Program-made: the position numbers and the translations under genes
Shown here: positions 1 through 7,312 of the stretch, one piece after another
Layout: every line of letters starts with the position of its first letter
Position numbering within the stretch: the first letter of the stretch is position 1
Notes under the pieces: model-generated
Seen by the model: only the letters and a program-made list of their open reading frames with translations
The model's database searches: none
What the model was told of the DNA's origin: nothing
DNA from: Agathobacter sp.
GTDB lineage: Bacteria; Bacillota_A; Clostridia; Lachnospirales; Lachnospiraceae
Assembly (NCBI GenBank): GCA_017936725.1
Contig: JAGBEZ010000035.1
Span: 1-9,892, forward strand
Reading direction: 5' to 3'
DNA: 9,892 bases

Positions 1-130
1 CTTCTGGGTGTTCTAATAAACCCATCAGACGTTCCATTGTATATAATCCGAGTTTACTGCCATATTGATTTCTGCTTTCTAAGAACTCATATGCATCATT
101 TATGTTTTTAAAACACCAATTTGTTTTCAC
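1..130 (-). CDS. folC: Folylpolyglutamate synthase / dihydrofolate synthase, N-terminal fragment
   Basis: The product adds glutamate to (tetrahydro)folates, and in bifunctional forms makes dihydrofolate from dihydropteroate, using ATP in the cytoplasm. Only 43 codons are inside the window; the gene continues past position 1. The visible peptide contains DAYEFLESRNQYGSKLGL followed by TMERLMGLLEHPE. This matches the usual FolC N-terminus, a Y-x-x-A/F-x-x-hydrophobic stretch, then K-x-G-L-x-x-hydrophobic-x-x-L-hydrophobic-x-x-L-x-x-P, which precedes the HVAGTNGKGS nucleotide loop (not in view). The chosen start is GTG at 130-128, sharing GTGA with the parC stop. An in-frame TAA lies 15 nt upstream, no ATG is available before the conserved part, and AAGGGG sits 7 nt before the GTG. 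Translation is probably coupled to parC. The assignment rests on a short stretch, so it is good but not certain. Confidence 0.78.
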   Translation of the reverse strand, partial: MKTNWCFKNINDAYEFLESRNQYGSKLGLYTMERLMGLLEHPE

Positions 131-2361
131 TTCTTTACCCCTTTAGTGTCTCTATTTCCAATATGAAGGCGGTTTAGAGCAAACTCCTTGCCCTTTACTT
201 CTACTATTTCATTTTCACCGTCACCCAAAACATAAATCTGTTTCAACTCGTCCTTCTTTTCCAGTTTCATTCCTCGTACACCGACTGCAGATTTCTTCTT
301 TTCTGGAATTGTCGCGCAATCAATACGAAGGAATACTTCTTTCGCTGAACGCATAACCATGGTTTCTTTTCCTTTTATTGCACGAACCACAAGGACTTCA
401 TCTCCATCAGCAAGTTTCGTTGCTGCCGTTGTTTTCTTAGCAACGACAAATTCTGCACCATCTACCAGTTTAATCATAGACTGCTTCGTACCAAATACCA
501 CCTTCGAAGCAGAAACATTGGCAAGACTATCTACATAAATGTAGTTTTCGTTCTTACTATCGTAATTACTCAGGTTGTCAATTGGTGTTCCTTTGTCCTT
601 TAAACGTCCTGCTGGTAAATCGAGCACCTTGATAAGATGCAACTGACCAGTATTCGTAAATACACAAATCTTATCTGTATTTTTTACCATAAAGACGTAT
701 TTATTCTCGGCTTCTGCTGTCTCTTTGTTTCGATCATAAATAGAAACATCGATGGTCTTCGCATACCCAAAGCGGTCCATAAGGAATACAACATCCTTTT
801 CTTCGATTGGTTTTTCCACAATCACAGCTTCTGCCAAGTTATCGACTACTGTTCTACGAGGTCTGTCATATTCTTTCTTAAATGCTCCTAGTTCTTTCAT
901 AATCATCTTCGCCATAGAAGAACGATGCGAAAGTAAATCTTCATAAAGAGCGATCTTCTCTAATGTTTCATTATGGTCTTTCATCAATGCATCAATTTCA
1001 AGACCAATCAATTTATACAAACGCATTTCTAAGATTGCATTTGCCTGACGCTCTGTGAAACGAAGCTGTTTTGCCATCTTTTCCGATGCTTTTGTCTTAA
1101 ATTTGATATTTGTGGTATCGCCTGTAGTAAGACATTTCTCTGCGTCTTTACGATTGGTACAGCCGCGAAGAATTTCAATAATTAAATCAATTACATTGCA
1201 GGCTTCAATAAGACCTTCTTGAATTTCCTTTTTGTCCAGTTCTTTTGCAAGCAAAGTCTTATATTTTCTCGTTGCGATTTCATACTGGAAATTTACATGA
1301 TGACGGATAATTGGGACAAGTCCCATCGTCTCTGGTCTTCCATCTGCAACTGCCAGCATATTGACACCAAAGGTATCTTCTAACTTGGTCTTCTTATATA
1401 AGAGGTTTTCCAACGCCTCTACATTGGCACCTTTTTTCAAATCAAGTACAATACGGATGCCTTCCTTGGAAGACTGGTTGGTAATGTCCACGATATCACT
1501 GGTTTTCTTGGTTTCTACCAAAGCAGCAACATCCAAAAGGAATTTGCCAATATTTGCCCCAATCATGGTGTATGGAATCTCTGTAATGACAAGACGTTCT
1601 TTTCCGCCTTTTAATTTTTCATACTCGATTTTTCCACGCACCTTAATCTTTCCCATGCCAGTTTCATAAATTGATAAGAGGTCATCCTTATTTGCGATAA
1701 TACCTCCCGTTGGGAAATCTGGTCCTTTGATATACTGCATCATTTCCTCAGTGGTAATGTCCGGGTTTTTCATGTAAGCAATCACCCCATCGATGACTTC
1801 ACCAAAATTATGAGGAGGGATGCTGGTCGCCATACCTACCGCAATACCTTCTGCACCGTTAATCAAAAGGTTTGGTACCTTAACTGGAAGTACCAGTGGC
1901 TCCTTTTCTGTCTCATCAAAGTTTGGTCCAAAATCCACCACATCCTTATCCAAATCGGCAAGGTATGCTTCCTGTGTCACCTTTGCAAGACGTGCTTCGG
2001 TATAACGCATCGCAGCAGCGCCATCGCCTTCAATCGAACCAAAGTTACCATGTCCGTCGATGAGTGGAAGCCCTTTCTTAAAATCCTGAGCCATCACAAC
2101 CAGTGCCTCGTAAATCGATGAGTCACCATGTGGATGATATTTACCCATGGTATCACCGACAATACGTGCACTCTTACGGTGTGGTTTGTCGTATTTTACG
2201 CCAAGCTCTGACATATCATAAAGCACACGTCTTTGTACTGGCTTTAAACCGTCACGTACGTCTGGAAGTGCACGGGCTATGATAACGCTCATGGCATAGT
2301 CGATATATGATTTTTGCATCAGCTCCGAATACTCGGTGCGGATAATATTGTTTTCTTGCAT
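127..2361 (-). CDS. parC: DNA topoisomerase IV-type subunit A (ParC-like / second GyrA paralogue)
   Basis: This is the DNA-cleaving subunit of a type IIA topoisomerase, acting as A2B2 with the B subunit encoded just upstream. It cuts both strands and passes a second duplex, for decatenation or supercoil control. The 744-residue protein has the winged-helix cleavage domain first, with [11 protein letters not shown] carrying the catalytic Tyr120 after Arg119. The [13 protein letters not shown] segment holds Ser81 and Glu85 at the quinolone-determining positions. A tower and coiled-coil region follows, then a beta-pinwheel C-terminal domain from about residue 510 with a degenerate GVRGMKL blade motif. 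The GyrA box (Q-R-R-G-G-K-G type) is absent at the expected place, residues 541-553. With the short C-terminal domain this favours topo IV over gyrase. The start is ATG 2361, with AGGAG 7 nt upstream. An upstream in-frame ATG at 2406 would add 15 residues inside the parE coding end and has no comparable site. The function could still overlap gyrase. Confidence 0.93.
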   Translation of the reverse strand: MQENNIIRTEYSELMQKSYIDYAMSVIIARALPDVRDGLKPVQRRVLYDMSELGVKYDKPHRKSARIVGDTMGKYHPHGDSSIYEALVVMAQDFKKGLPLIDGHGNFGSIEGDGAAAMRYTEARLAKVTQEAYLADLDKDVVDFGPNFDETEKEPLVLPVKVPNLLINGAEGIAVGMATSIPPHNFGEVIDGVIAYMKNPDITTEEMMQYIKGPDFPTGGIIANKDDLLSIYETGMGKIKVRGKIEYEKLKGGKERLVITEIPYTMIGANIGKFLLDVAALVETKKTSDIVDITNQSSKEGIRIVLDLKKGANVEALENLLYKKTKLEDTFGVNMLAVADGRPETMGLVPIIRHHVNFQYEIATRKYKTLLAKELDKKEIQEGLIEACNVIDLIIEILRGCTNRKDAEKCLTTGDTTNIKFKTKASEKMAKQLRFTERQANAILEMRLYKLIGLEIDALMKDHNETLEKIALYEDLLSHRSSMAKMIMKELGAFKKEYDRPRRTVVDNLAEAVIVEKPIEEKDVVFLMDRFGYAKTIDVSIYDRNKETAEAENKYVFMVKNTDKICVFTNTGQLHLIKVLDLPAGRLKDKGTPIDNLSNYDSKNENYIYVDSLANVSASKVVFGTKQSMIKLVDGAEFVVAKKTTAATKLADGDEVLVVRAIKGKETMVMRSAKEVFLRIDCATIPEKKKSAVGVRGMKLEKKDELKQIYVLGDGENEIVEVKGKEFALNRLHIGNRDTKGVKK

Positions 2362-2371
2362 GTTCTTTCTC

Positions 2372-4294
2372 CTATATATCCAAGTCTGCGTCATGTGCGT
2401 GTTCATGGATAAATGCTCTACGTGGTGGTACGTCGGTACCCATTAGCATTGCCGTCACATCCGAAGCCATACGTCCATCTTCGATTTCAACGCGGCGCAT
2501 CATACGGGTTTCTGGATTTAATGTAGTCTCCCAGAGCTGGTCAGCGTCCATTTCACCAAGACCTTTGTATCGCTGTAAGGTGAAATGTCCGGTATGTGTA
2601 CGTCTGTATTTTTCCAATGCCGCATCATCGTAGAGATACTCTTCCTCACCCTTTGTTGGAATTACCTTATAAAGCGGAGGCATCGCCACATATACATGTC
2701 CTTCAAAAATAAGTTCTGGCATAAATCGATAAAACAAGGTCAAAAGCAAGGTCGAAATATGTGCTCCATCGACATCGGCATCGGCCATAATAATAATCTT
2801 GTCATAACGAAGCTTGGTAATGTCAAAGTCATTGCCATATCCTTCCGAAAAACCGCAGCCAAAAGCATTGATCATCGTTTTAATCTCTGCATTTGCAAGC
2901 ACCTTGTCGATGCTGGCTTTTTCTACGTTAAGAATCTTTCCACGAATTGGCATAATCGCCTGATACATACGATTTCTTGCCATTTTTGCAGAGCCGCCAG
3001 CGGAATCCCCTTCTACGATAAAGATTTCACATTTGGAAGCGTCGCGGCTTTCGCAATTTGCCAGTTTTCCGTTGGAATCAAAGGAGAATTTCTGCTTGGT
3101 CAGCAGGTTCGTTTTCGCCTTTTCTTCTGTCTTACGAATCTTTGCAGCTTTTTCTGCACAAGAGATAACCGCTTTTAAGGTCTCTAAGTTTTTATCAAAG
3201 AACAACTGCATCTCATCGCCTGTGATTTTTGCAGTCACACGCGAAGCATCTGGATTGTCCAGTTTTGTCTTCGTCTGTCCCTCAAAACGTGGATCTGGAT
3301 GTTTGATGGATACGACCGCTGTCATACCATTACGCACATCTGCACCCGTAAAATTCACATCTTTTTCTTTTAAAATACCAAGTTCACGTGCATAGGCATT
3401 GATAATAGTCGTCATCGCAGTCTTGTAGCCTGTGATATGCGTACCACCTTCTGCATTGTAAATATTATTACAGAAGCCGAGGATATTTTCGTGGAACTCA
3501 TTGGTATACTGAATGGCTGCTTCTACGGTAATCCCTTCACTTTCTCCTTTGAAGTAAATCACATCGTGAAGTGTCTCTATATTTTTATTTAAATCTTTTA
3601 CAAAGCCTATAATTCCATCTGGTTCATGATATTCGATATGCTCGATGTCATTTTTACGACGGTCTTCGTATATAATCGTAAGATTTGGATTTAAGTATGC
3701 CGTTTCATGCATACGGCTCTTTACATCTTCTTCTTTAAAATACGTCTTTTCAAAAATTTCTGGGTCTGGAAGGAAATTAATCTTTGTACCCGTTTTCTTT
3801 GTCTTTGCAATTTTCGGAAGAAGTCCATTTTCTAACTGAACCGTAGGGTTTCCTCTTTCATAACGGTCGTGATGCACATAACCTTCTCTGCTAATTTCAA
3901 TATCCATATAGGTAGAGAGTGCATTTACAACAGAGGAGCCTACACCATGCAGACCTCCACTGGTTTTGTATACGGAATCATCAAACTTACCACCAGCATG
4001 TAAGGTAGAAAATACGATACGCGCTGCGGATACACCTTTTGCGTGCATACCTACTGGAATCCCACGTCCATTGTCCTCTACGGTACAAGAGCCATCCTTT
4101 TCCAAGGTTACCCAAATCGTATCACATTCTCCTGCTAAATGTTCGTCTACGGAGTTATCTACGATTTCATAAATCAGATGATTTAAACCCTTTCGCGAAA
4201 CGCTTCCGATATACATACCTGGACGCTTACGAACGGCCTCTAATCCCTCCAATATGGAAATACTGCTTTCGTCGTATGTTACTTTTTTTGCCAT
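2372..4294 (-). CDS. parE: DNA topoisomerase IV-type subunit B (ParE-like / second GyrB paralogue)
   Basis: This is the ATPase and TOPRIM subunit of the type IIA topoisomerase, partner of the A subunit encoded 10 nt downstream. It has 640 residues, the usual length for Gram-positive GyrB/ParE. The GHKL ATPase domain shows EIVDNSVDE (Glu43 general base, Asn47), EDNGRGIP (73-80) and the ATP lid SGGLHGVGSS (112-121). The transducer domain carries the QTKTKL loop, with the ATP-contacting Lys at 342. The TOPRIM domain starts at EGDSAGGSAK (Glu428), continues with PIRGKILNVEKA (449-460), has the metal-binding DADVDG (Asp505, Asp507) and ends with QRYKGLGEM (574-582). No essential residue is missing. 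The start is ATG 4294 with a GAGGGAG site that runs into the stop codon of the regulator gene before it. Subunit B of gyrase and topo IV are hard to tell apart by eye; the ParE call depends on the neighbouring A subunit lacking a GyrA box. Confidence 0.93.
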   Translation of the reverse strand: MAKKVTYDESSISILEGLEAVRKRPGMYIGSVSRKGLNHLIYEIVDNSVDEHLAGECDTIWVTLEKDGSCTVEDNGRGIPVGMHAKGVSAARIVFSTLHAGGKFDDSVYKTSGGLHGVGSSVVNALSTYMDIEISREGYVHHDRYERGNPTVQLENGLLPKIAKTKKTGTKINFLPDPEIFEKTYFKEEDVKSRMHETAYLNPNLTIIYEDRRKNDIEHIEYHEPDGIIGFVKDLNKNIETLHDVIYFKGESEGITVEAAIQYTNEFHENILGFCNNIYNAEGGTHITGYKTAMTTIINAYARELGILKEKDVNFTGADVRNGMTAVVSIKHPDPRFEGQTKTKLDNPDASRVTAKITGDEMQLFFDKNLETLKAVISCAEKAAKIRKTEEKAKTNLLTKQKFSFDSNGKLANCESRDASKCEIFIVEGDSAGGSAKMARNRMYQAIMPIRGKILNVEKASIDKVLANAEIKTMINAFGCGFSEGYGNDFDITKLRYDKIIIMADADVDGAHISTLLLTLFYRFMPELIFEGHVYVAMPPLYKVIPTKGEEEYLYDDAALEKYRRTHTGHFTLQRYKGLGEMDADQLWETTLNPETRMMRRVEIEDGRMASDVTAMLMGTDVPPRRAFIHEHAHDADLDI

Positions 4295-4305
4295 ACTCTC
4301 TCCCT

Positions 4306-5412
4306 CTACTTACTATTATCGATATCTTTAACATGCGCAAGTACCATGTATGCAATGCGGAAAGTCATCGCATCATCAAATTTACGAATATCAAGTCCGA
4401 TTTCTTTTTCAATACGCTCTAATCGATATACCAGCGTGTTTCTATGTACATATAACTGTCTTGCTGTTTCTGAAATATTTAAATTGTTTTCAAAGAATTT
4501 ACTAATTGTCAACATGGCTTCTTCATCATTTAATACCTCTGGTATCTTATCACCAAAGACCTCTTTGATAAACATATTACAAAGACTCATTGGAAGCTGA
4601 TAAATCAAACGGCCAATTCCCAATTTTCCATAGGAAATGGTATCCTTTTCTGCATAAAATACGCGTCCTACCTGAAGTGCCATCTTGGCTTCCTGGAAAG
4701 ATTGGGCGATATCAGAAATCTCTGTTACCATATTGCCATAACCAACACGGACCTTAATCATGGCTTCCATGTGAAGGCTGTCCACCAGACTCATTGCGAT
4801 AGATTCTAATTCCGCTTCTAATTCGTTTTCTTTTTGCACGTAATTCTTCGCATAACCAGAAACATCTTTTACCAATACCACACTATGCTCGTCTACTGTT
4901 GTAACAAAATCTCCTGCCCTTAAATCAGACAGATTCTTTACTAATTCTAAGATAATATCCGTGCTTTTATTTCCTGTATCAATCACAAATGTAACTCTAG
5001 GCTTTGCCTCGATATGAAGTTTCTTTGCCTTACTAAACATATCAATGGTAAGCATGTTGCCTAAAAGCAAATTTTGAATAAAAACATTTCGGTCAAATTC
5101 TTCTGACTTACTAACAATAAGTGTACGAATCTGACAAGCTGCCATCTGACCAATCACAATACCATTTTCTACCGTACCAAAGGTAACAAGTACATATTCA
5201 GTCTCATTTTCTATGTCAATTTTATAAAAATGATAACCTTCATATGTATGCTGTAATTGCTCATCGTCCACAAACTGTATGACCTTATCTTGTACTGGCA
5301 TTTCACAGGTGCAAACGACTACCTTTCCGTTTGGCTGATAAAGAGCCACGTCTAGTTTTGATATCTCTTTGATTTCATTTAATGTAGCTAATAACTTCTG
5401 TGCAGATAGCAT
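4306..5412 (-). CDS. CdaR/PucR-family transcriptional regulator
   Basis: This is a cytoplasmic DNA-binding regulator of 368 residues. The C-terminus (about 300-357) is the typical PucR/CdaR helix-turn-helix: LTISKFFENNLNISETARQLYVHRNTLVYRLERIEKEIG spans roughly 301-339, with the near-invariant HRNTL-x-YRL core. The middle (about 135-255) fits the GGDEF-like CdaR domain. The first 100 residues look like a small alpha/beta sensory domain, with an unusual CTCEMP (34-39). In the family, N-terminal domains sense small metabolites such as sugar diacids or purine products, but the ligand here cannot be read from sequence. The start is ATG 5412, preceded by AGGGAG; a longer reading frame would begin at TTG 5481 inside a perfect palindrome and is unlikely. 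The gene lies 11 nt before parE, so it probably shares a transcript with the topoisomerase genes. Regulation of those genes, of itself or of the ATPase upstream is inference. Confidence 0.85.
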   Translation of the reverse strand: MLSAQKLLATLNEIKEISKLDVALYQPNGKVVVCTCEMPVQDKVIQFVDDEQLQHTYEGYHFYKIDIENETEYVLVTFGTVENGIVIGQMAACQIRTLIVSKSEEFDRNVFIQNLLLGNMLTIDMFSKAKKLHIEAKPRVTFVIDTGNKSTDIILELVKNLSDLRAGDFVTTVDEHSVVLVKDVSGYAKNYVQKENELEAELESIAMSLVDSLHMEAMIKVRVGYGNMVTEISDIAQSFQEAKMALQVGRVFYAEKDTISYGKLGIGRLIYQLPMSLCNMFIKEVFGDKIPEVLNDEEAMLTISKFFENNLNISETARQLYVHRNTLVYRLERIEKEIGLDIRKFDDAMTFRIAYMVLAHVKDIDNSK

Positions 5413-5455
5413 ATACTTTCTCCCTACGTTTTCCGTCTTGTAACTATATAAAAGA

Positions 5456-5477
5456 CAGGGTGTAAATTTACACCCTG
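5456..5477 (-). terminator. Perfect 22-bp palindrome: terminator of the ATPase gene and/or operator
   Basis: CAGGGTGTAAA is followed directly by its exact complement, giving a stem of nine pairs around an AATT loop. It sits 31 nt after the ATPase stop. Read leftward it is followed by TCTTTTATATAG, a short and imperfect U-run, so it can act as a weak intrinsic terminator. Because it is also a perfect two-fold palindrome about 45 bp upstream of the regulator start, it could equally be an operator for that regulator. The only other content of the 96-bp gap is the regulator's ribosome site; no convincing -35/-10 pair was found. Confidence 0.5.
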
Positions 5478-5508
5478 CCAAAATTTACAACTATTTAATT
5501 TTACCGAA

Positions 5509-6621
5509 TTAGTTTGTGATTGTCAATTCTGTCTCTTTATCAAATACATGAACTTTATCAGGATTGATGCAGAGTGTAATTGGATCATTGTATTTTGCAG
5601 TTGTGCTAGCAGATACTCTTGCTGTCATGTTTGCACCTGCAAGTGGGAAGTATACCATAGATTCAGCACCTAATAATTCGTTGTTTGTAACGATTGAATT
5701 GATGTTTGGCCAAATTGCAAGTTTATCTTCTTCATCGCTGATATCTTCAGGTCTGATACCCATAACTACTTTCTTACCTGCGTAACCACCTTTGATTACT
5801 TTTTTCGCTTTAGCAGCTGGTAATTCAACTCTAAAGTCATCAAATACTAATGTAGCTTTTACTTCATCATCATCAACTTCAACTTCAGCATCGATAAAGT
5901 TCATCTGTGGAGATCCGATGAAACCAGCAACGAATAAGTTGTTTGGTTCGTTGTAAAGTTTACGAGGAGAATCTACCTGCATGATAATACCATCTTTAAG
6001 AACTACGATTCTTGTACCAAGTGTCATAGCTTCTGTCTGGTCATGTGTAACGTAGATAATAGTAGCGCCTAATCTGTTATGTAAAGCTGCGATTTCAGAA
6101 CGCATCTGTACACGGAGTTTTGCATCAAGGTTTGATAAAGGTTCGTCCATAAGGAATACTTTTGGATTACGAACGATTGCACGACCCATAGCAACACGCT
6201 GTCTCTGACCACCTGATAAAGCCTTTGGCTTACGATCTAATAATTTTTCAAGGTCAAGGATACGAGCAGCTTCTTCTACTTTTGCTTTGATTTCGTCTTT
6301 TGGAACTTTACGAAGTTTAAGAGCGAAAGCCATGTTGTCAAATACTGTCATATGTGGATATAAAGCGTAGTTCTGGAATACCATCGCGATATCTCTGTCT
6401 TTTGGTTCAACGTCGTTCATAAGTTTTCCGTCGATTGTAAGTTCACCGCCAGAGATTTCTTCCAAACCAGCGATCATACGAAGTGTTGTAGATTTACCAC
6501 AACCTGAAGGTCCTACGAAGATGATAAATTCTTTGTCTTCTACTTCAAGATTGAAGTCTTTTACAGCTTCGAAACCGTTGTCATACACTTTACAAATGTT
6601 TTTTAATGATAAACTTGCCAT
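5509..6621 (-). CDS. ugpC: Carbohydrate ABC importer ATP-binding protein (MsmX/MsmK/UgpC type)
   Basis: This is the ATP-hydrolysing subunit of CUT1-class sugar or glycerol-phosphate importers, working as a dimer on the inner face of the membrane. It has 370 residues, normal for the family. The nucleotide-binding domain shows Walker [10 protein letters not shown] (37-45), Q-loop Gln83, signature LSGGQRQR (135-142), Walker B VFLMDEP with catalytic Glu160, D-loop SNLD (163-166) and switch His193. From about 237 follows the OB-fold regulatory domain seen in MalK/UgpC/MsmX, including GIRPEDI (288-294). The start is ATG 6621 with AGGAGG 11 nt upstream across an A/U-rich spacer. There is no permease or solute-binding protein nearby, so this is probably a shared ATPase serving several sugar importers encoded elsewhere, as described for MsmX of Bacillus subtilis and MsmK of streptococci. 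It has its own promoter. The exact sugars cannot be deduced. Confidence 0.95.
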   Translation of the reverse strand: MASLSLKNICKVYDNGFEAVKDFNLEVEDKEFIIFVGPSGCGKSTTLRMIAGLEEISGGELTIDGKLMNDVEPKDRDIAMVFQNYALYPHMTVFDNMAFALKLRKVPKDEIKAKVEEAARILDLEKLLDRKPKALSGGQRQRVAMGRAIVRNPKVFLMDEPLSNLDAKLRVQMRSEIAALHNRLGATIIYVTHDQTEAMTLGTRIVVLKDGIIMQVDSPRKLYNEPNNLFVAGFIGSPQMNFIDAEVEVDDDEVKATLVFDDFRVELPAAKAKKVIKGGYAGKKVVMGIRPEDISDEEDKLAIWPNINSIVTNNELLGAESMVYFPLAGANMTARVSASTTAKYNDPITLCINPDKVHVFDKETELTITN

Positions 6622-6656
6622 TTTTTAAAATACCTCCTAAGTATCTCTTTTTTATT

Positions 6657-6669
6657 ATCCCTATGGGAT
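6657..6669 (-). repeat. Short palindrome ATCCC-N3-GGGAT at the probable start point of the ATPase transcript
   Basis: Five-bp perfect arms flank a 3-nt centre. With the predicted -10 at 6674-6679 this falls on about +1 to +10. It may form a small hairpin at the 5' end of the mRNA that protects it from decay, or serve as a repressor site. The arms are short, so chance is possible. Confidence 0.3.
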
Positions 6670-6673
6670 TTTC

Positions 6674-6703
6674 ACTGTAGTTATCTTAACCTATAACTGT
6701 CAA
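6674..6703 (-). promoter_or_regulatory. Putative sigma-A promoter of the ATPase gene
   Basis: Read leftward, a consensus -35 TTGACA (6703-6698) is followed after 18 bp by TACAGT (6679-6674), which matches four of six -10 bases. It lies about 50 bp before the ATG and gives a 5' leader of about 45 nt containing the AGGAGG site. The -10 is weak, so an activator may assist. Confidence 0.5.
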
Positions 6704-6711
6704 GATGACTA

Positions 6712-6726
6712 TTGGCAAAATGCCAA
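6712..6726. promoter_or_regulatory. Operator-like inverted repeat upstream of the ATPase promoter
   Basis: The sequence TTGGCAAAATGCCAA is a perfect inverted repeat with 6-bp arms and an AAA centre. It ends 8 bp upstream of the -35 box, a position suited to an activator. A further TTGGCA half-site lies at 6744-6749. It does not fit the CcpA cre consensus. The binding protein is unknown. Confidence 0.4.
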
Positions 6727-6733
6727 AGATTTT

Positions 6734-6991
6734 GACGAGTTGTTGGCAGATTGACGAAGTGCTGTGCAAGCAAAAAGAAATCTACAGAACTTTCAAGTTT
6801 CACTAAGCGGGCACCATTTATAAAAGTGATATTACATGTACACGCTTGAAACTCGACGCAAGTACGGCGTCTCAGACAATCAAGCGTGCACATGACATTT
6901 TATAAATAGTGCCCACTAAGTGAAACTAAGAAACTCCAGTTAAGATTTCTTTTTGCTTGCACATTCTTCTGTCAATTGCAACAACTCTGTC
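6734..6991 (-). repeat. 258-bp imperfect inverted repeat: long-hairpin RNA or MITE-like element
   Basis: The left arm 6734-6849 is the imperfect reverse complement of the right arm 6880-6991, separated by 30 nt. A stretch of 21 bp is identical (6763-6783 against 6943-6963), and long matches also occur at 6796-6825 against 6897-6926 and at the inner ends (cgcttga, 6843-6849, against 6880-6886). The loop has its own small stem, GACGC (6855-6859) with GCGTC (6867-6871). It begins 7 bp after the padR stop and fills nearly all of the 377-bp gap before the ATPase gene. Transition differences between arms give C-A mismatches in a plus-strand RNA but G-U pairs in a minus-strand RNA, suggesting a leftward transcript. 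It is not followed by a U-run, so it is not an ordinary terminator. No clear target-site duplication or transposase was seen. An open frame inside it (6681-6893) looks non-coding. Confidence 0.65.
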
Positions 6992-6998
6992 TGCATAT

Positions 6999-7304
6999 TT
7001 ATAGAAAATATCTACCATCCTCCACCATCGTTTCCAGTCTGTTAAATTCTTCCCTCAACATTTTCCGACCTTTATCTGTGATAATGTACGATTTCCTACG
7101 TCCTTCCGATGTAGTAAGATTAATAACTCCATTCTCTTCAAATTTGGCAAGCATAGCATATAACGTGCCTGGACCTACGAGGACACGGCCATGGGATATC
7201 TGCTTTACCTTTTCCATAATATCGACACCACAACATTCCTCCGTCAGCGCCAGAAGGATATAATACATCGGTTCTGTGAGCGTTTGAAATTGTTCTCTTG
7301 CCAT
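6999..7304 (-). CDS. PadR-family transcriptional repressor
   Basis: This is a small winged-helix DNA-binding protein of 101 residues, the short PadR class with a single C-terminal dimerisation helix. The N-terminal helix carries EPMYYILLALTEECCGVDIM (11-30). The recognition helix is in GPGTLYAMLAKFEENGVI (44-61), the most conserved PadR signature, and the wing is SEGRRKSYIITDKG (66-79). The C-terminal helix 80-96 would pair with that of a second subunit. The start is ATG 7304, with GGTGAG overlapping the stop codon of the DUF2812 gene 8 nt upstream, so the two are co-translated. PadR members usually repress a neighbouring membrane protein gene and are released by small molecules or membrane-active drugs. 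Two TATCG-N5-CGATA sites at the operon promoter are the probable targets, implying autorepression. The inducer is unknown. Confidence 0.92.
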   Translation of the reverse strand: MAREQFQTLTEPMYYILLALTEECCGVDIMEKVKQISHGRVLVGPGTLYAMLAKFEENGVINLTTSEGRRKSYIITDKGRKMLREEFNRLETMVEDGRYFL

Positions 7305-7312
7305 ACACTCAC

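Noticed and set aside
2362..2406. Longer parC start with 15 extra residues
   Set aside because: It would begin inside the parE end and lacks a ribosome site; ATG 2361 has AGGAG 7 nt upstream and matches the family N-terminus.
2585..3178. 197-residue plus-strand open frame opposite the topoisomerase B subunit
   Set aside because: It is antisense to strongly conserved parE sequence and rich in residues typical of shadow frames; no ribosome site or known domain.
5413..5481. Longer start of the CdaR-like gene at TTG 5481
   Set aside because: The added stretch runs through the perfect palindrome; ATG 5412 has a strong AGGGAG site.
6712..6726. Catabolite-response element (cre) at the ATPase promoter
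   Set aside because: It lacks the central CG and the flanking pattern of cre sites; only an unassigned palindrome can be claimed.
6681..6893. 70-residue minus-strand open frame inside the long inverted repeat
   Set aside because: It lies over the hairpin arm, loop and the ATPase promoter, has no good ribosome site and its composition does not look like a protein family.
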